Assembly (NCBI RefSeq): GCF_003863335.1
Contig: NZ_RRAZ01000001.1
Coordinates: 62,001-126,000, forward strand
From: Falsigemmobacter faecalis
Lineage (GTDB): Bacteria; Pseudomonadota; Alphaproteobacteria; Rhodobacterales; Rhodobacteraceae
Length of the DNA: 64,000 nucleotides
Reading direction: 5' to 3'
This document shows, piece after piece, positions 26,730 through 35,241 of the stretch (within the stretch, counting starts at the first letter, position 1; each line of letters opens with the position of its first letter). A model generated the notes under the pieces. It ran no database searches and had not been told where the DNA came from. It saw only the letters and a program-made list of their open reading frames with translations. The translations under genes were made by a program, and so were the position numbers.

Positions 26730-27440
26730 GTGTCTGTCACTCTTATTCGAGCCGTCTGTGCCTTAAGCACCGCGGCGTTTCTGGCTGCCTGTGGCGGCCC
26801 GCCGGCTTCCGTTACCCCTCAGGAGGTGCCGGGATACGGCGCTATCGAGGACGGTGGCTTCACCATTCCGGCCGTGCCCGCGCAATATGTGCCCCCGGAG
26901 AACCGCCGCACCAATGTGGCCTATTCCGGCGATGAGCGCCCCGGCACCATCGTCGTCGATCCGCAAGTCAAATATCTCTATCATGTCCGCGCCGATGGCA
27001 CGGCAGACCGCTACCGCATCGCGGTGGGCGAAGAGGGCCGTGGTCTGAAAGCCACGACCTATGTCGGCCGCAAAGCCGAATGGCCCCGCTGGGCGCCGAC
27101 GCGCAACATGATCCGCACCCAGCCCGAGCTTTATGCCGATAAGGTCAATGGCATGGAGCCGGGTCCGCTGAACCCGCTGGGTGCGCGTGCGCTTTATCTC
27201 TATCGCGGCGGCAAGGACACCATGTTCCGCATCCACGGGACCGGGGATTTCACCTCAATCGGCAATGCCACCTCGGCGGGCTGCATCCGGCTTTATAACC
27301 AGGACATCCTTGATCTGCATGACAAGGTGGACCCGCGCGCGACCGTCAGGATCCGCTCGGTCGCGGAATCGCGTCAGATGGAAGGCGATGAGGCGGTCGA
27401 TGCGGCTCTCGCGCTCGACCCGAACACTGTGATCGAGTAA
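26730..27440 (+). CDS. L,D-transpeptidase (YkuD) lipoprotein
   Basis: Peptidoglycan cross-linking or lipoprotein-attaching enzyme. I take the GTG at 26730 as start (VSVTLIRAVCALSTAAF), as it leads straight into a signal peptide with lipobox LAAC (Cys21) and has GGGGGAA upstream; the frame also opens at 26679. The catalytic YkuD motif is complete: FRIHGTGDFTSIGNATSAG followed by CIRLYNQDI. About 236 residues. A terminator follows. Confidence 0.92.
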   Translation: MSVTLIRAVCALSTAAFLAACGGPPASVTPQEVPGYGAIEDGGFTIPAVPAQYVPPENRRTNVAYSGDERPGTIVVDPQVKYLYHVRADGTADRYRIAVGEEGRGLKATTYVGRKAEWPRWAPTRNMIRTQPELYADKVNGMEPGPLNPLGARALYLYRGGKDTMFRIHGTGDFTSIGNATSAGCIRLYNQDILDLHDKVDPRATVRIRSVAESRQMEGDEAVDAALALDPNTVIE

Positions 27441-27462
27441 GCTCATTCACAGCGATATTCGC

Positions 27463-27494
27463 GGCATCGGGGCAACCCGGTGCCGTTTCTTTTT
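27463..27494 (+). terminator. Intrinsic terminator after the L,D-transpeptidase gene
   Basis: A 9-bp stem, GGCATCGGG (27463-27471) with CCCGGTGCC (27476-27484), one G-U pair, loop GCAA, then GTTTCTTTTT. Confidence 0.85.
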
Positions 27495-27517
27495 AGATCG
27501 CCCTGAAAGGAGCCATC

Positions 27518-27865
27518 ATGTCCGAAGACCTGCCGCCCTGCCCGGAGTGCAAATCCAACTTCACCTATGAAAACGGCGAAGCGCTGGCCTGCCCGGAATG
27601 CGGCCATGAATGGCAGCCCGGCGCCGGCGCAGAGGCCGGAGCCCTGGGCGAGATCCGCGATTCCGTGGGCAATATCCTGCAGGACGGCGACACCGTGACG
27701 GTGATCAAAAGCCTGAAGGTCAAAGGCTCAAGCAATATGGTGAAGGTCGGCACCAAAGTGCGTGGCATCCGCCTGGTGCATGGCGATCACGACATCGACT
27801 GCAAGATCCCGGGCTTCGGCCAGATGGGGCTGAAGTCCGAATTCGTGCGCAAAGTCCAGGAATGA
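27518..27865 (+). CDS. PhnA/YjdM family zinc-ribbon protein
   Basis: A 115-residue protein with an N-terminal zinc ribbon (CPEC-x14-CPEC, residues 8-30) and the PhnA C-terminal domain (DSVGNILQDGDTVTVIKSLKVKG, VKVGTKVRGIRLV, GFGQMGLKSEFV). The family name comes from the phn locus of E. coli, but members generally lack shown phosphonate activity. AAAGGAG precedes the ATG. It converges with the cupin gene; a 9-bp hairpin (27872-27892) covers the gap and the cupin stop. Confidence 0.92.
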   Translation: MSEDLPPCPECKSNFTYENGEALACPECGHEWQPGAGAEAGALGEIRDSVGNILQDGDTVTVIKSLKVKGSSNMVKVGTKVRGIRLVHGDHDIDCKIPGFGQMGLKSEFVRKVQE

Positions 27866-27876
27866 ACGGGGTGTGA

Positions 27877-28215
27877 TCAGAGCCTGATCACATAGTCCTT
27901 GAGCGTGGTCTCAAGGACTTCCCAGACGCCCGAATAGCCGGGCCGGATCAGCCAGCTGTCTCCGGCCCGCAGCTCTACCCGGCTGCCGTCATCGCCGGTG
28001 AGGACCGAATGGCCCTCATGGATGCGGATATATTCCCACTCTTCATAATTCACCCGCCAGGCCCCGGGGGTGGACTGCCAGAGACCGGCATAAAGCCCCT
28101 CGGCCTCATCGCGGTTCCAGGTGGTGTGAACCGGATCGCCTGAGACGACACTCTCCGGATCGGGGCGGGTGATCTCGGGGGCAATGCCCTCGCGGGTCAG
28201 TTTCTCAATCAGCAT
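27877..28215 (-). CDS. Cupin domain protein (cupin_3 type)
   Basis: A single-cupin protein of 112 residues; start at 28215 after AAGGAGC. The sequence WRVNYEEWEYIRIHEGHSVL, DGSRVELRAGDSWLI and GVWEVLETTLKDYVI is the pattern of the (S)-ureidoglycine aminohydrolase-related cupin_3 group. Enzymatic function unknown. It lies downstream of the oligopeptide-binding protein gene but behind a terminator. Confidence 0.87.
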   Translation of the reverse strand: MLIEKLTREGIAPEITRPDPESVVSGDPVHTTWNRDEAEGLYAGLWQSTPGAWRVNYEEWEYIRIHEGHSVLTGDDGSRVELRAGDSWLIRPGYSGVWEVLETTLKDYVIRL

Positions 28216-28248
28216 GGCTGCTCCTTGCAGGCGGGGCCGGGGACAGGA

Positions 28249-28274
28249 AAAGGCCGGGGTCTCCCCCGGCCTTT
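28249..28274 (-). terminator. Terminator after the substrate-binding protein gene
   Basis: AAAGGCCGGGG (28249-28259) pairs with CCCCGGCCTTT (28264-28274), loop TCTC. It stands 20 bases past the stop at 28294 and is followed on the minus strand by TTCCTGTCC. Confidence 0.75.
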
Positions 28275-28293
28275 GATCTTTCACGCGGGTGTC

Positions 28294-29766
28294 TTAGTCC
28301 CAGGACAGCGCGCCGACGTCGATAATCGGTGCCGGCGAGTTCTGCCACAGTCCCTTCAGGCCCGCCTTTGCCACGCCAGCTTTTGCCAGCTGGAAGAGGT
28401 AGACGTTGACATAATCATCCGCGATCATCTTCTGCGCCGACTGCAGCAGCTCGGTGCGTTTCGCGTCATCTGCGGTCACCGCCAGCTCATCAAGGAGCGC
28501 TACGAACTCAGGTTTGCCGTAGCCGAAGTAGTAATCCGGACGGGCATAGATATTGATATCCATCGGCTCGACGTGGGAAATGATCGTCAGATCAAAGTCT
28601 TTGCCCTTAAAGACCTGCTCCAGCCACTGCGCCCACTCAAGGTTTGAGATCTCGGTCTCAATGCCGACATTGCGCAGTTGTGCTGCGATGATTTCCCCGC
28701 CACGGCGGGCATACATCGGCGGCGGCAGCGCCAGGCGCAGCTTCAGGTTCTCAACGCCCGCCTCTTTCAGCAGCGCCTTTGCCTTCTCGGGATCAAAGGC
28801 CGACTGCGCGGTCAGATCGACATAGGCCGGATGGTGCGGCGCAAAATGGGTGCCGATCGGCGTGCCCAGGCCGAACATCGCGCCGTCAATGATCTCCTGA
28901 CGGTTCACCGCATGGGCAATCGCCTCGCGGACCTTCACGTTATCCAGCGGGGCTTTTTTGTTGTTCAGCCCCAGGATCGTCTCGCCCTCCGTGGTGCCTT
29001 TCAGCACCTGAAAACGCGAATCGCCCTCAAACTGCGCCAGAGTTTCCGGGGCCGGGAAGATCGGGAAGACATCGACATCTTCCGCCATCATGGCATTCAG
29101 CGCCGCGGTCGGATCGGCGATGATCTTGAAGGTCGCCTTTGAGATCGCCGGTTTTGCGCCCCAGTAGTCCGGGTTCGCCACCAGATCGATGCGGTCGCCC
29201 TTGATCCATTCGCCCAGCTTGTAAGGCCCGGTGCCGACCGGCTTGGTGGCATTTTCGGCCACCGATTCCGGGGCCATCATCACCGCATCGCCCCAGGCCA
29301 TATTGAAGGCGAAATTCGCATCCGGCGCCTTGAGGGTGATCTTCACGGTCTTCGGGTCGACCACCTCAATGGTCTCAATGCCGTTGAAAAGCTGCTTTTG
29401 TGCGTTGGTCGAGCCTTCGGCCGTGGTGCGCTCCAGCGTGAATTTCACGTCATCCGCATCAAAGGCGGTGCCGTCGTGGAATTTCACACCCTCATTGAGA
29501 TGGAACACCCAGACCTTGCCGTTTTCCTCAATGTCCCAGGACTTTGCCAGCGCCGGAAGGATCGAGCCATCGGGCCCAAAGCGGGTCAGACCCTCATAGA
29601 TATTGACCTGGGTCACCTCACGGATCGCCGCAGCGGCACCGCTGGTCGGATCCAGGGTCGGCGGCTCCAGGGCAATACCGATAATCACGCTGTCATTCGC
29701 GGCGAAAGCCGGCGCTGCCATCAGCGCCAGGGCGGCCACGGAAAGCTTCAGACGGTTGAACATCAA
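28294..29766 (-). CDS. ABC transporter substrate-binding protein, family 5 (oligopeptide type)
   Basis: A 490-residue periplasmic binding protein with a signal peptide (KLSVAALALMAAPAFAA). The family 5 pattern is clear: LEPPTLDPTSGAAAAIREV, YEGLTRFGPDGSILPALAKSW, FHLNEGVKFHDGTAFDADDVKFTLE. Such proteins bind di/oligopeptides, nickel or opine-like compounds. No permease or ATPase gene is adjacent, so it is an orphan here. The next gene upstream, on the same strand with 68 bases between, is an M20 peptidase, so peptide or N-acyl amino acid uptake coupled to hydrolysis is a fair guess. Confidence 0.92.
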   Translation of the reverse strand: MMFNRLKLSVAALALMAAPAFAANDSVIIGIALEPPTLDPTSGAAAAIREVTQVNIYEGLTRFGPDGSILPALAKSWDIEENGKVWVFHLNEGVKFHDGTAFDADDVKFTLERTTAEGSTNAQKQLFNGIETIEVVDPKTVKITLKAPDANFAFNMAWGDAVMMAPESVAENATKPVGTGPYKLGEWIKGDRIDLVANPDYWGAKPAISKATFKIIADPTAALNAMMAEDVDVFPIFPAPETLAQFEGDSRFQVLKGTTEGETILGLNNKKAPLDNVKVREAIAHAVNRQEIIDGAMFGLGTPIGTHFAPHHPAYVDLTAQSAFDPEKAKALLKEAGVENLKLRLALPPPMYARRGGEIIAAQLRNVGIETEISNLEWAQWLEQVFKGKDFDLTIISHVEPMDINIYARPDYYFGYGKPEFVALLDELAVTADDAKRTELLQSAQKMIADDYVNVYLFQLAKAGVAKAGLKGLWQNSPAPIIDVGALSWD

Positions 29767-29834
29767 TCCTCCTCACGGGCCTCTCCGGGGCCCTTTTGCT
29801 GTTGGTCGCGGCGGAACCTGCCGCCCGCGCATCG

Positions 29835-31109
29835 TTACAAAAGCAGTTCCTGCAGCGTCAGCGCCATGACTTTGGCGCTGTCGATCATATCCTCAACGCC
29901 CACCCATTCATCGGGCTGATGCGCCAGATCAAGCACCCCCGGCCCATAGGCGATGCAGTTCTTCAGCTTGCCAATACGGTCGATGTGCTTTTGATCGTAA
30001 GTCCCGGGAGAGACAACATATTCTGCCTGTGTACCCAGCACTTTCGCGATCGCCCCCGCCACGGTTTTCACCACCGGGGCCTCCGTATCGGTCATCGAGG
30101 GCTGCACCTCAAAAAGGTCACGTACAGAGTAGTCAAAGCTCGGGCGTTTGTCTTTTACCCGCTCCAGCAGATCGGTGATCTCGCCCTTCACCTCGTTGAT
30201 ATCTTCCTCAATGAGGAAGCGGCGATCAATGATCATCCGGCAGCGGTCGGCCACACAGGGCGCGGGCAGGCCGGTATAGCCCGGCTCCGGCTCGGCCTCG
30301 CCGCCGTGGATCGAGTTGATATTCATCGTCGACTGCCGCGCCCCCAGCGGGATCACCGGCATCTCGGTGTGTTTGGTGGTCAGATGCGGATAAAGCTCAT
30401 GCTCCATCTCCTCCAGCACCGCGCCCATATGCCGGATCGCACTGTCGCCAAGGAAAGGCATCGAGCCATGGGCAATCCGCCCTTTGGTCTCAATCTCCGC
30501 CCACCAGACCCCGCGATGGCCCAGACAGATGCGGTCTTTGTGCAAAGGCTCAGGAATGATGACATGCTGCACGCGCTCAGGGCTGAAATAGCCCTTCTGC
30601 GCCATATAAGCCACGCCGCCAAAGCCGCCCGATTCCTCATCGGCGGTGGCAGAAATCTCAATCGCGCCCTTAAATTTGGGGCAGGCGGCAATAAACGCCT
30701 CCGCCGCGATGACAGAGGCCGCAAGGCCCCCCTTCATATCGCAGGCGCCGCGCCCGTAGATTTTGCCGTCTTCCAATTCGCCGCCAAAGGGATCTTTCGT
30801 CCAGCCGTGGCCCACCTCCACCACATCATGGTGGCTGTTGAAATGCACACAGTCGCCCGGCAACCCGCCCTCATAGCGGGCCAAAAGGTTCCAGCGCGGA
30901 TAAGTCTCACTGTCCCCGGGCGCCCCAAGCGCGCGGATAAACTCGACCTTCCAGCCCTGCGGCTCCAGCCGCGCGGCAAGATAGTCGCAGATGTCACGAT
31001 AATTGCGCCCCGGCGGGTTCAGCGTCGGGATGCGGATAAGGCCCTGCGTCAGCGCGATCAGATCGTCACGGCGCGCGGTAATCTCGGAAAGGATGCGTGT
31101 TTCGGTCAT
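29835..31109 (-). CDS. M20 family metallopeptidase (ArgE/DapE-like)
   Basis: Zinc-dependent deacylase/peptidase of 424 residues from the ATG at 31109 (MTETRILSEITARRDDLIAL). Metal ligands: NSHHDVVEVG, YGRGACDMKGG, ADEESGGFGG and the C-terminal AHQPDEWV. The ArgE/DapE/AcyI family acts on N-acyl amino acids or dipeptides; this member is too divergent from either DapE or ArgE for a firm name. No strong ribosome-binding site. It probably forms a unit with the substrate-binding protein gene downstream. Confidence 0.9.
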   Translation of the reverse strand: MTETRILSEITARRDDLIALTQGLIRIPTLNPPGRNYRDICDYLAARLEPQGWKVEFIRALGAPGDSETYPRWNLLARYEGGLPGDCVHFNSHHDVVEVGHGWTKDPFGGELEDGKIYGRGACDMKGGLAASVIAAEAFIAACPKFKGAIEISATADEESGGFGGVAYMAQKGYFSPERVQHVIIPEPLHKDRICLGHRGVWWAEIETKGRIAHGSMPFLGDSAIRHMGAVLEEMEHELYPHLTTKHTEMPVIPLGARQSTMNINSIHGGEAEPEPGYTGLPAPCVADRCRMIIDRRFLIEEDINEVKGEITDLLERVKDKRPSFDYSVRDLFEVQPSMTDTEAPVVKTVAGAIAKVLGTQAEYVVSPGTYDQKHIDRIGKLKNCIAYGPGVLDLAHQPDEWVGVEDMIDSAKVMALTLQELLL

Positions 31110-31238
31110 AATGGCGCAACGATGCGCGAGGTGATTTTGCAAGGCAAGCCTTCTCTCGGGGCAGGCTGCGGAAAGCCGTGGCGCGGCAGGCCCGCCCGGG
31201 TCTATGCTGCAAAGGCACGCATTCGCAAAGGACCACCA

Positions 31239-31574
31239 ATGGCCCCCGCAGGCTCCGCCATGGGATCATTTCTCGCCATCGCCATGCCGCTGATGATGCT
31301 CGTCACGGCCTTCCGCGCGCTTGTTGAGGCCGCTGGCCGCAAGGGCGGGCGCGTCACCACCCCGGCCCTGGTGCTGGTCTTTCTCGGCGCGCTTTCCTCC
31401 GCCATGGTCTTCTGGTGGGAAGATGTGGTGCTCAGCAAACCCTCCGGATCTGACGCCTTCGGCGGCGGGCTTTTGCCCTTCCTCGCCGCGGATCTTCTGC
31501 TCTGGCTGGCCCTCTGGTCGGCAGTCGCCGTCCTCACCGTCAGGTTTGTGCGCCGCAAAGGAAGGCAGCCATGA
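31239..31574 (+). CDS. Small membrane protein, first gene of the DUF1523 operon
   Basis: A 111-residue protein with three predicted transmembrane segments (FLAIAMPLMMLVTAFRALVE; PALVLVFLGALSSAMVFWW; FLAADLLLWLALWSAVAVL). AAAGGA lies 6 bases before the ATG at 31239, which decides this start inside a much longer open frame. I do not recognise the family. It overlaps the next gene by 4 bases. Confidence 0.8.
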   Translation: MAPAGSAMGSFLAIAMPLMMLVTAFRALVEAAGRKGGRVTTPALVLVFLGALSSAMVFWWEDVVLSKPSGSDAFGGGLLPFLAADLLLWLALWSAVAVLTVRFVRRKGRQP

Positions 31575-31837
31575 TCGGCTTTCTGCGGCTCCTCGTCCTT
31601 CTGCTGATCGTCCTCAGCGTTCTCTATGTCCTTGTCGCAATTTACGCCCGCTCCCTCGCCCGCGAGCGGCTGGAGCGACGCTGGGAAGCAAAGCCCCATG
31701 CCGGACGGCGCGAAGATTTCATCGCCGCAGGCCTCCGGCTCTACGACAAATCCGCCCGCCGCCGGCTCCTTGGGGCGATCTGGATCGTGCCTCCGGTGAC
31801 AATTGCTGTATTGATCTGGCTGACAAACTTTAACTGA
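31571..31837 (+). CDS. Small membrane protein, second gene of the DUF1523 operon
   Basis: An 88-residue protein with an N-terminal helix (FLRLLVLLLIVLSVLYVLVAIY), a basic amphipathic middle (RSLARERLERRWEAKPHAGRR in part) and a C-terminal helix (LGAIWIVPPVTIAVLIWL). Both helix ends suggest a hairpin with a cytoplasmic loop. It resembles conserved small hypothetical proteins of Rhodobacteraceae; no function is known to me. Its start overlaps the previous stop (ATGA) and the DUF1523 gene follows 12 bases later. Confidence 0.85.
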   Translation: MIGFLRLLVLLLIVLSVLYVLVAIYARSLARERLERRWEAKPHAGRREDFIAAGLRLYDKSARRRLLGAIWIVPPVTIAVLIWLTNFN

Positions 31838-31849
31838 AAGGATCTGGCG

Positions 31850-32500
31850 ATGCGTTGGTTTTTGCGCGGCCTGCTGCTCGTGGTCGTTCTGCTGATCGGC
31901 TCAGTTCTCCACTACAACCTGCCGCAGACCGATGTGGTCCGCATCGTCGGCGCCGGCACCAAGCGCATCGACTTTGGCGAGAACTCCTTCTTCTGGTCCG
32001 CCCCCGAAAGCGGCATGGCCAGCGATGGCATGACCCGCGATGTCTTCTTCATCGAGACCATCCAGCCCAACGGCAAACCCATGGTCTACCGCAATGAAGA
32101 CACCGCCTGGGGCTGGCCGCCCTATTTCAAATTCAACAGCTTCGATCTTCAGGCGCTGTCGTCCTCGCTGAACTCCACCGCCGAAAACCCCAAATGGGTG
32201 GCCGTCAAACACTACGGCTGGCGCAATGAGTTCTTCTCGATCTTCCCCAATGCGGTCTCCATCCGACCCGTCGCCGGACCCGATGTCTCCATCTTCCCCT
32301 GGGCCGCCGTCTCCATCCTGATCGCCCTCGCTCTGTTCGTCGTCCTGATCTGGCGCATGCTGGCACAATTCCGCGAACGCGTGATCGACCCGATGAGCGA
32401 CCGTGTCACCGACCGCATGGATGCGATGGATGCCCGCGCCGCTGCCGCCCGCACCCGCGCCGGATCGCGCTGGCAAAGGTTCAAAGCCCGCTTCAAATAA
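31850..32500 (+). CDS. DUF1523 family membrane protein
   Basis: A 216-residue protein: N-terminal helix (FLRGLLLVVVLLIGSVLHYNL), then the DUF1523 signature (PQTDVVRIVGAGTKRID, VFFIETIQPNGKPMVYRNEDTAWGWPPYFKF), a second helix (AAVSILIALALFVVLIW) and a basic, Arg/Ala-rich cytoplasmic tail. The region between the helices should be periplasmic. GAAAGGA precedes the ATG. Function unknown. It ends the three-gene membrane operon, and a GC-rich hairpin plus repeat copy B follow. Confidence 0.88.
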   Translation: MRWFLRGLLLVVVLLIGSVLHYNLPQTDVVRIVGAGTKRIDFGENSFFWSAPESGMASDGMTRDVFFIETIQPNGKPMVYRNEDTAWGWPPYFKFNSFDLQALSSSLNSTAENPKWVAVKHYGWRNEFFSIFPNAVSIRPVAGPDVSIFPWAAVSILIALALFVVLIWRMLAQFRERVIDPMSDRVTDRMDAMDARAAAARTRAGSRWQRFKARFK

Positions 32501-32538
32501 GAAAGCGCCCGCCCCTGACCGGGGGCAGGCCCGCACGC

Positions 32539-32587
32539 TTTGGCTTTTTCAAAATACTCCCGCCGGAGGCCGCCGCGCAGCGGCCCC
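32539..32587 (+). repeat. Dispersed intergenic repeat, copy B
   Basis: TTTGGCTTTTTCAAAATACT, then a CC and a GC hairpin (GGCCGC...GCGGCC, 32568-32585). It lies between the convergent DUF1523 and puuD genes. Just before it, AAAGCG...CGCTTT forms the base of another hairpin, so the T-rich core could serve as a terminator tail. Confidence 0.8.
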
Positions 32588-32597
32588 TTCAGCCGCC

Positions 32598-33818
32598 TCA
32601 GCCCTCTGCCGCGCGGCGAAACCAGGCGCGGATCGCAGCGCGCTCTTCGTCTTCCATGAAAGACAGATTGGCGGGCGGCATGGCATGGGTCATCCCCGCC
32701 TGCAGCCAGATCTCGCGGGCGTGATGCGCCACCCGCTCGGGGCTGTCGAGATGGACATCTTTCGGCGCCCACATCAGCCCCTCATAGGCGGGCTCGGCGG
32801 TGTGGCACATGGCGCAGCGCCCCATGACGATCTCCGCCACCTGGTCAAAGCCCTGGGCCTGCGCAAACCGCGCCGCCGCCGGCGAAAGCGCGGCCTCCTC
32901 CTGCGCCCGGAAGGGCACCGAGGACAGCCACATGATCAGCACAAAGATCACCGCCGTCGCGCCCCAGGTCCAGATCGGATTGCCGGTGCGGGCGTGGTTT
33001 GAGTTGAAATAATGCCGGATGGTGACGCCCATCAGGAAGACAAGGCTCGCGATGATCCAGTTATACTCGCTCGCAAAAGCCAGCGGATAGTGGTTCGAGA
33101 GCATCAAAAACAGCACCGGCAGCGTCAGATAGTTGTTATGCGTCGAGCGCTGCTTGGCGATCTTGCCGTATTTCGGATCGGGTTTGCGCCCGGCAATCAG
33201 ATCCGCCACCACGATCTTCTGGTTGGGAATAATCACCATAAAGACATTGGCCGACATGATGGTGGCGGTGAAAGCCCCCAGATGCAGCAGCGCCGCCCGA
33301 CCCGAAAACACGCTGGTATAGAAGTAAGCCATCGCCACCAGCACAAAAAACAGCGCCACCATGACCACGGTCTGATTCGCGTTCACAAAGATTTTGCAGA
33401 GCTGGTTATAGGCCAGCCAGCCAAAGACCAGCGACCCCATTGAGATCAGGATCGCCCCCCAGACCGGAATATCCAGCACATTGGGATCAACCAGATAGAA
33501 ATTCGCGCCGAGATAATAGACCAGCACCAAAAGCGCAAAGCCCGACATCCAGGTCGCATAGCTCTCCCATTTGAACCAGGTCAGATGCTCGGGCATCGAG
33601 GCCGGGGCGACCAGATATTTGCGGATGTGATAAAACCCGCCGCCGTGGACCTGCCATTCCTCGCCATGCGCGCCCTCGGGCAGATCGGGCGCTTTGCGCA
33701 GCCCCAGATCCAGCGCAATGAAGTAAAAGCTTGAGCCGATCCAGGCGACTGCCGTGATCACATGCAGCCAGCGCACTGCAAATTCCGCCCAGGCGCCAAA
33801 AACCATCAGATCATACAT
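32598..33818 (-). CDS. puuD: Urate hydroxylase PuuD with C-terminal cytochrome c
   Basis: Membrane urate oxidase that replaces soluble uricase in many proteobacteria. The N-terminal part has about eight helices in the DUF989 pattern (YDLMVFGAWAEFAVRWLHV, AWIGSSFYFIALDLGLR, IIPNQKIVVADLIAGRKPD), and the C-terminal cytochrome c domain has CAMCH at about residue 345. I start at 33818, as GGAGAGGA lies 7 bases upstream; an ATG at 33824 is too close to it. It is a lone purine-catabolism gene here, divergent from a LysR gene that may control it. Confidence 0.93.
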   Translation of the reverse strand: MYDLMVFGAWAEFAVRWLHVITAVAWIGSSFYFIALDLGLRKAPDLPEGAHGEEWQVHGGGFYHIRKYLVAPASMPEHLTWFKWESYATWMSGFALLVLVYYLGANFYLVDPNVLDIPVWGAILISMGSLVFGWLAYNQLCKIFVNANQTVVMVALFFVLVAMAYFYTSVFSGRAALLHLGAFTATIMSANVFMVIIPNQKIVVADLIAGRKPDPKYGKIAKQRSTHNNYLTLPVLFLMLSNHYPLAFASEYNWIIASLVFLMGVTIRHYFNSNHARTGNPIWTWGATAVIFVLIMWLSSVPFRAQEEAALSPAAARFAQAQGFDQVAEIVMGRCAMCHTAEPAYEGLMWAPKDVHLDSPERVAHHAREIWLQAGMTHAMPPANLSFMEDEERAAIRAWFRRAAEG

Positions 33819-33942
33819 GGTCATTCCTCTCCGCTTCGCTTCCGATGGTATACGGTTGCACACCCTTTCGTTACCTTGGATAATCGCAAGGCAGTTTCAA
33901 AAAATCACCGAAAAACGTAACCGACGCCCGGGGGGCCTGCCG

Positions 33943-34872
33943 ATGTCCTATGTCAGCACCATCCGCATGTTCGTGCGTGTCTATGAATTGGGCAGCATGT
34001 CGGCTGCGGCGCGCGACCAGCGCACCTCTCCGGCGGTGGCCTCGGCGCGGATTTCGGAACTGGAAAAGCATCTCGGCGTGCGGCTTTTCAACCGCACCAC
34101 CCGCATGCTGCAACCCACCGGCAATGGCCGCATCTTCTATGACGGCGCGCGCCGCATCCTTGAAGCCATTGAAGAGGCTGAGGCTGCGGTCACCGATGCG
34201 GGCGCCAACCCGCGCGGGACGCTGTTTATCGCGGCTCCCTTAGGCGTCGGGCGGCGGCTCATCGCGCCGCTGGTGCCAAAGTTCAAAGATGAATGGCCGC
34301 AGATCGACGTGCGCCTGCGGCTCTCGGATCGCGGGATTGATGTCACGGCTGAGGGGCTGGACCTCGCCTTCCATCTCGGCATCCCGCAGGATTCGGATCT
34401 GAAACTGCGGGTGCTGGCCGATTGCCCGCGCATTCTCTGCGCGGCACCTAGTTATATCGCCAAACGGGGCCTGCCGGAAAACGGTGCGGATCTGCTGTCG
34501 CAGGGCCATGACTGTCTGAACCTGCGCTACCCCGGAGCGCGGGAGTTTCAATGGACCCTGGTGACCGCTGAAGGCCCGCAACGCTTTGAAGTGACAGGGC
34601 CTTTTGAATCTGACGATGGCGATGTGCTGACCGGCTGGGCGCTGGATGGCCGTGGCGTGGTGATGAAGCCGATCTTTGAGGTGGCCGATCACCTGCGCGC
34701 AGGGACCCTGGTGCCGGTGGCGCGACAGACCCCGCCGCTGCCGGTGCAGCTTTCGGTTCTGACGCCGCACCGCAAGCTGCAGGATCCGAAAACGCGATTG
34801 TTCATTGATTATGTGGCGGCGCGGATGAAAGCTGTGCTGACGGATCCGCTGGAAGGGCTGAACCTCAGATGA
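33943..34872 (+). CDS. LysR family transcriptional regulator
   Basis: A 309-residue LTTR. Start at 33943 (MSYVSTIRMFVRVYELGSM), the standard N-terminus for the family; the open frame upstream overlaps puuD. The winged helix-turn-helix is at residues 1-60 (AAARDQRTSPAVASARISELEKHLGVRLFNRTTR in two halves), followed by the substrate-binding domain (GTLFIAAPLGVGRRLIAPLVPKF). Divergence from puuD over a 124-base gap suggests control of urate oxidation (inference). I found no clear T-N11-A site. The next gene overlaps by 4 bases. Confidence 0.88.
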   Translation: MSYVSTIRMFVRVYELGSMSAAARDQRTSPAVASARISELEKHLGVRLFNRTTRMLQPTGNGRIFYDGARRILEAIEEAEAAVTDAGANPRGTLFIAAPLGVGRRLIAPLVPKFKDEWPQIDVRLRLSDRGIDVTAEGLDLAFHLGIPQDSDLKLRVLADCPRILCAAPSYIAKRGLPENGADLLSQGHDCLNLRYPGAREFQWTLVTAEGPQRFEVTGPFESDDGDVLTGWALDGRGVVMKPIFEVADHLRAGTLVPVARQTPPLPVQLSVLTPHRKLQDPKTRLFIDYVAARMKAVLTDPLEGLNLR

Positions 34873-35210
34873 AAGCGCTGGCGCTTCTCCTGCTGCTCTG
34901 GCCTCTCTCGGCTGAGGCGCTGCCGGAGGGGGCCTTTGACTGCCGCTGGCAGGAGGGCGAGACCCGCCGCAACATCCGCCTGACCCTGGACCGCGACGGA
35001 AGCTTCCTCCTGCAAAGCCCGCGCGGCGTGCTTCTGGGGGCGGGCAGGGCCGAAAGCCGTAAGGATGGCGTGATCTTTCTTTACGCTGGCAGCAGCACCT
35101 TTCCCTCAGGGCCGGGGATCACTTTTGCCTTCCGGCTGCGCGAAAAAGACGGCGGGCTTGTGCCGGAGGAGGGGCAGGGGCTGACCTGCAGGCCTGCAGC
35201 CGCAAAGTGA
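34869..35210 (+). CDS. Small exported protein, unknown
   Basis: A 113-residue protein with a signal peptide (MKALALLLLLWPLSAEA) and a mature part of about 96 residues with two Cys (FDCRW and LTCRP), which could form a disulfide joining the two ends of a small beta-barrel. I do not recognise the family. The start overlaps the lysR stop (ATGA), so it is coupled to the regulator. Confidence 0.75.
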   Translation: MKALALLLLLWPLSAEALPEGAFDCRWQEGETRRNIRLTLDRDGSFLLQSPRGVLLGAGRAESRKDGVIFLYAGSSTFPSGPGITFAFRLREKDGGLVPEEGQGLTCRPAAAK

Positions 35211-35211
35211 A

Positions 35212-35235
35212 ACGGCTGCGGTTTCCCGCAGCCGT
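35212..35235. terminator. Hairpin between convergent genes (small exported protein / metZ)
   Basis: ACGGCTGCGG (35212-35221) pairs with CCGCAGCCGT (35226-35235), loop TTTC. Tails are weak on both sides (TCACTTTGC on the minus strand). Confidence 0.55.
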
Positions 35236-35241
35236 CCGTCA

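Noticed and set aside
29796-31238. Plus-strand extension of the first DUF1523-operon gene to about 590 codons
   Set aside because: The extension lies opposite the M20 peptidase gene; the ribosome-binding site AAAGGA sits just before 31239.
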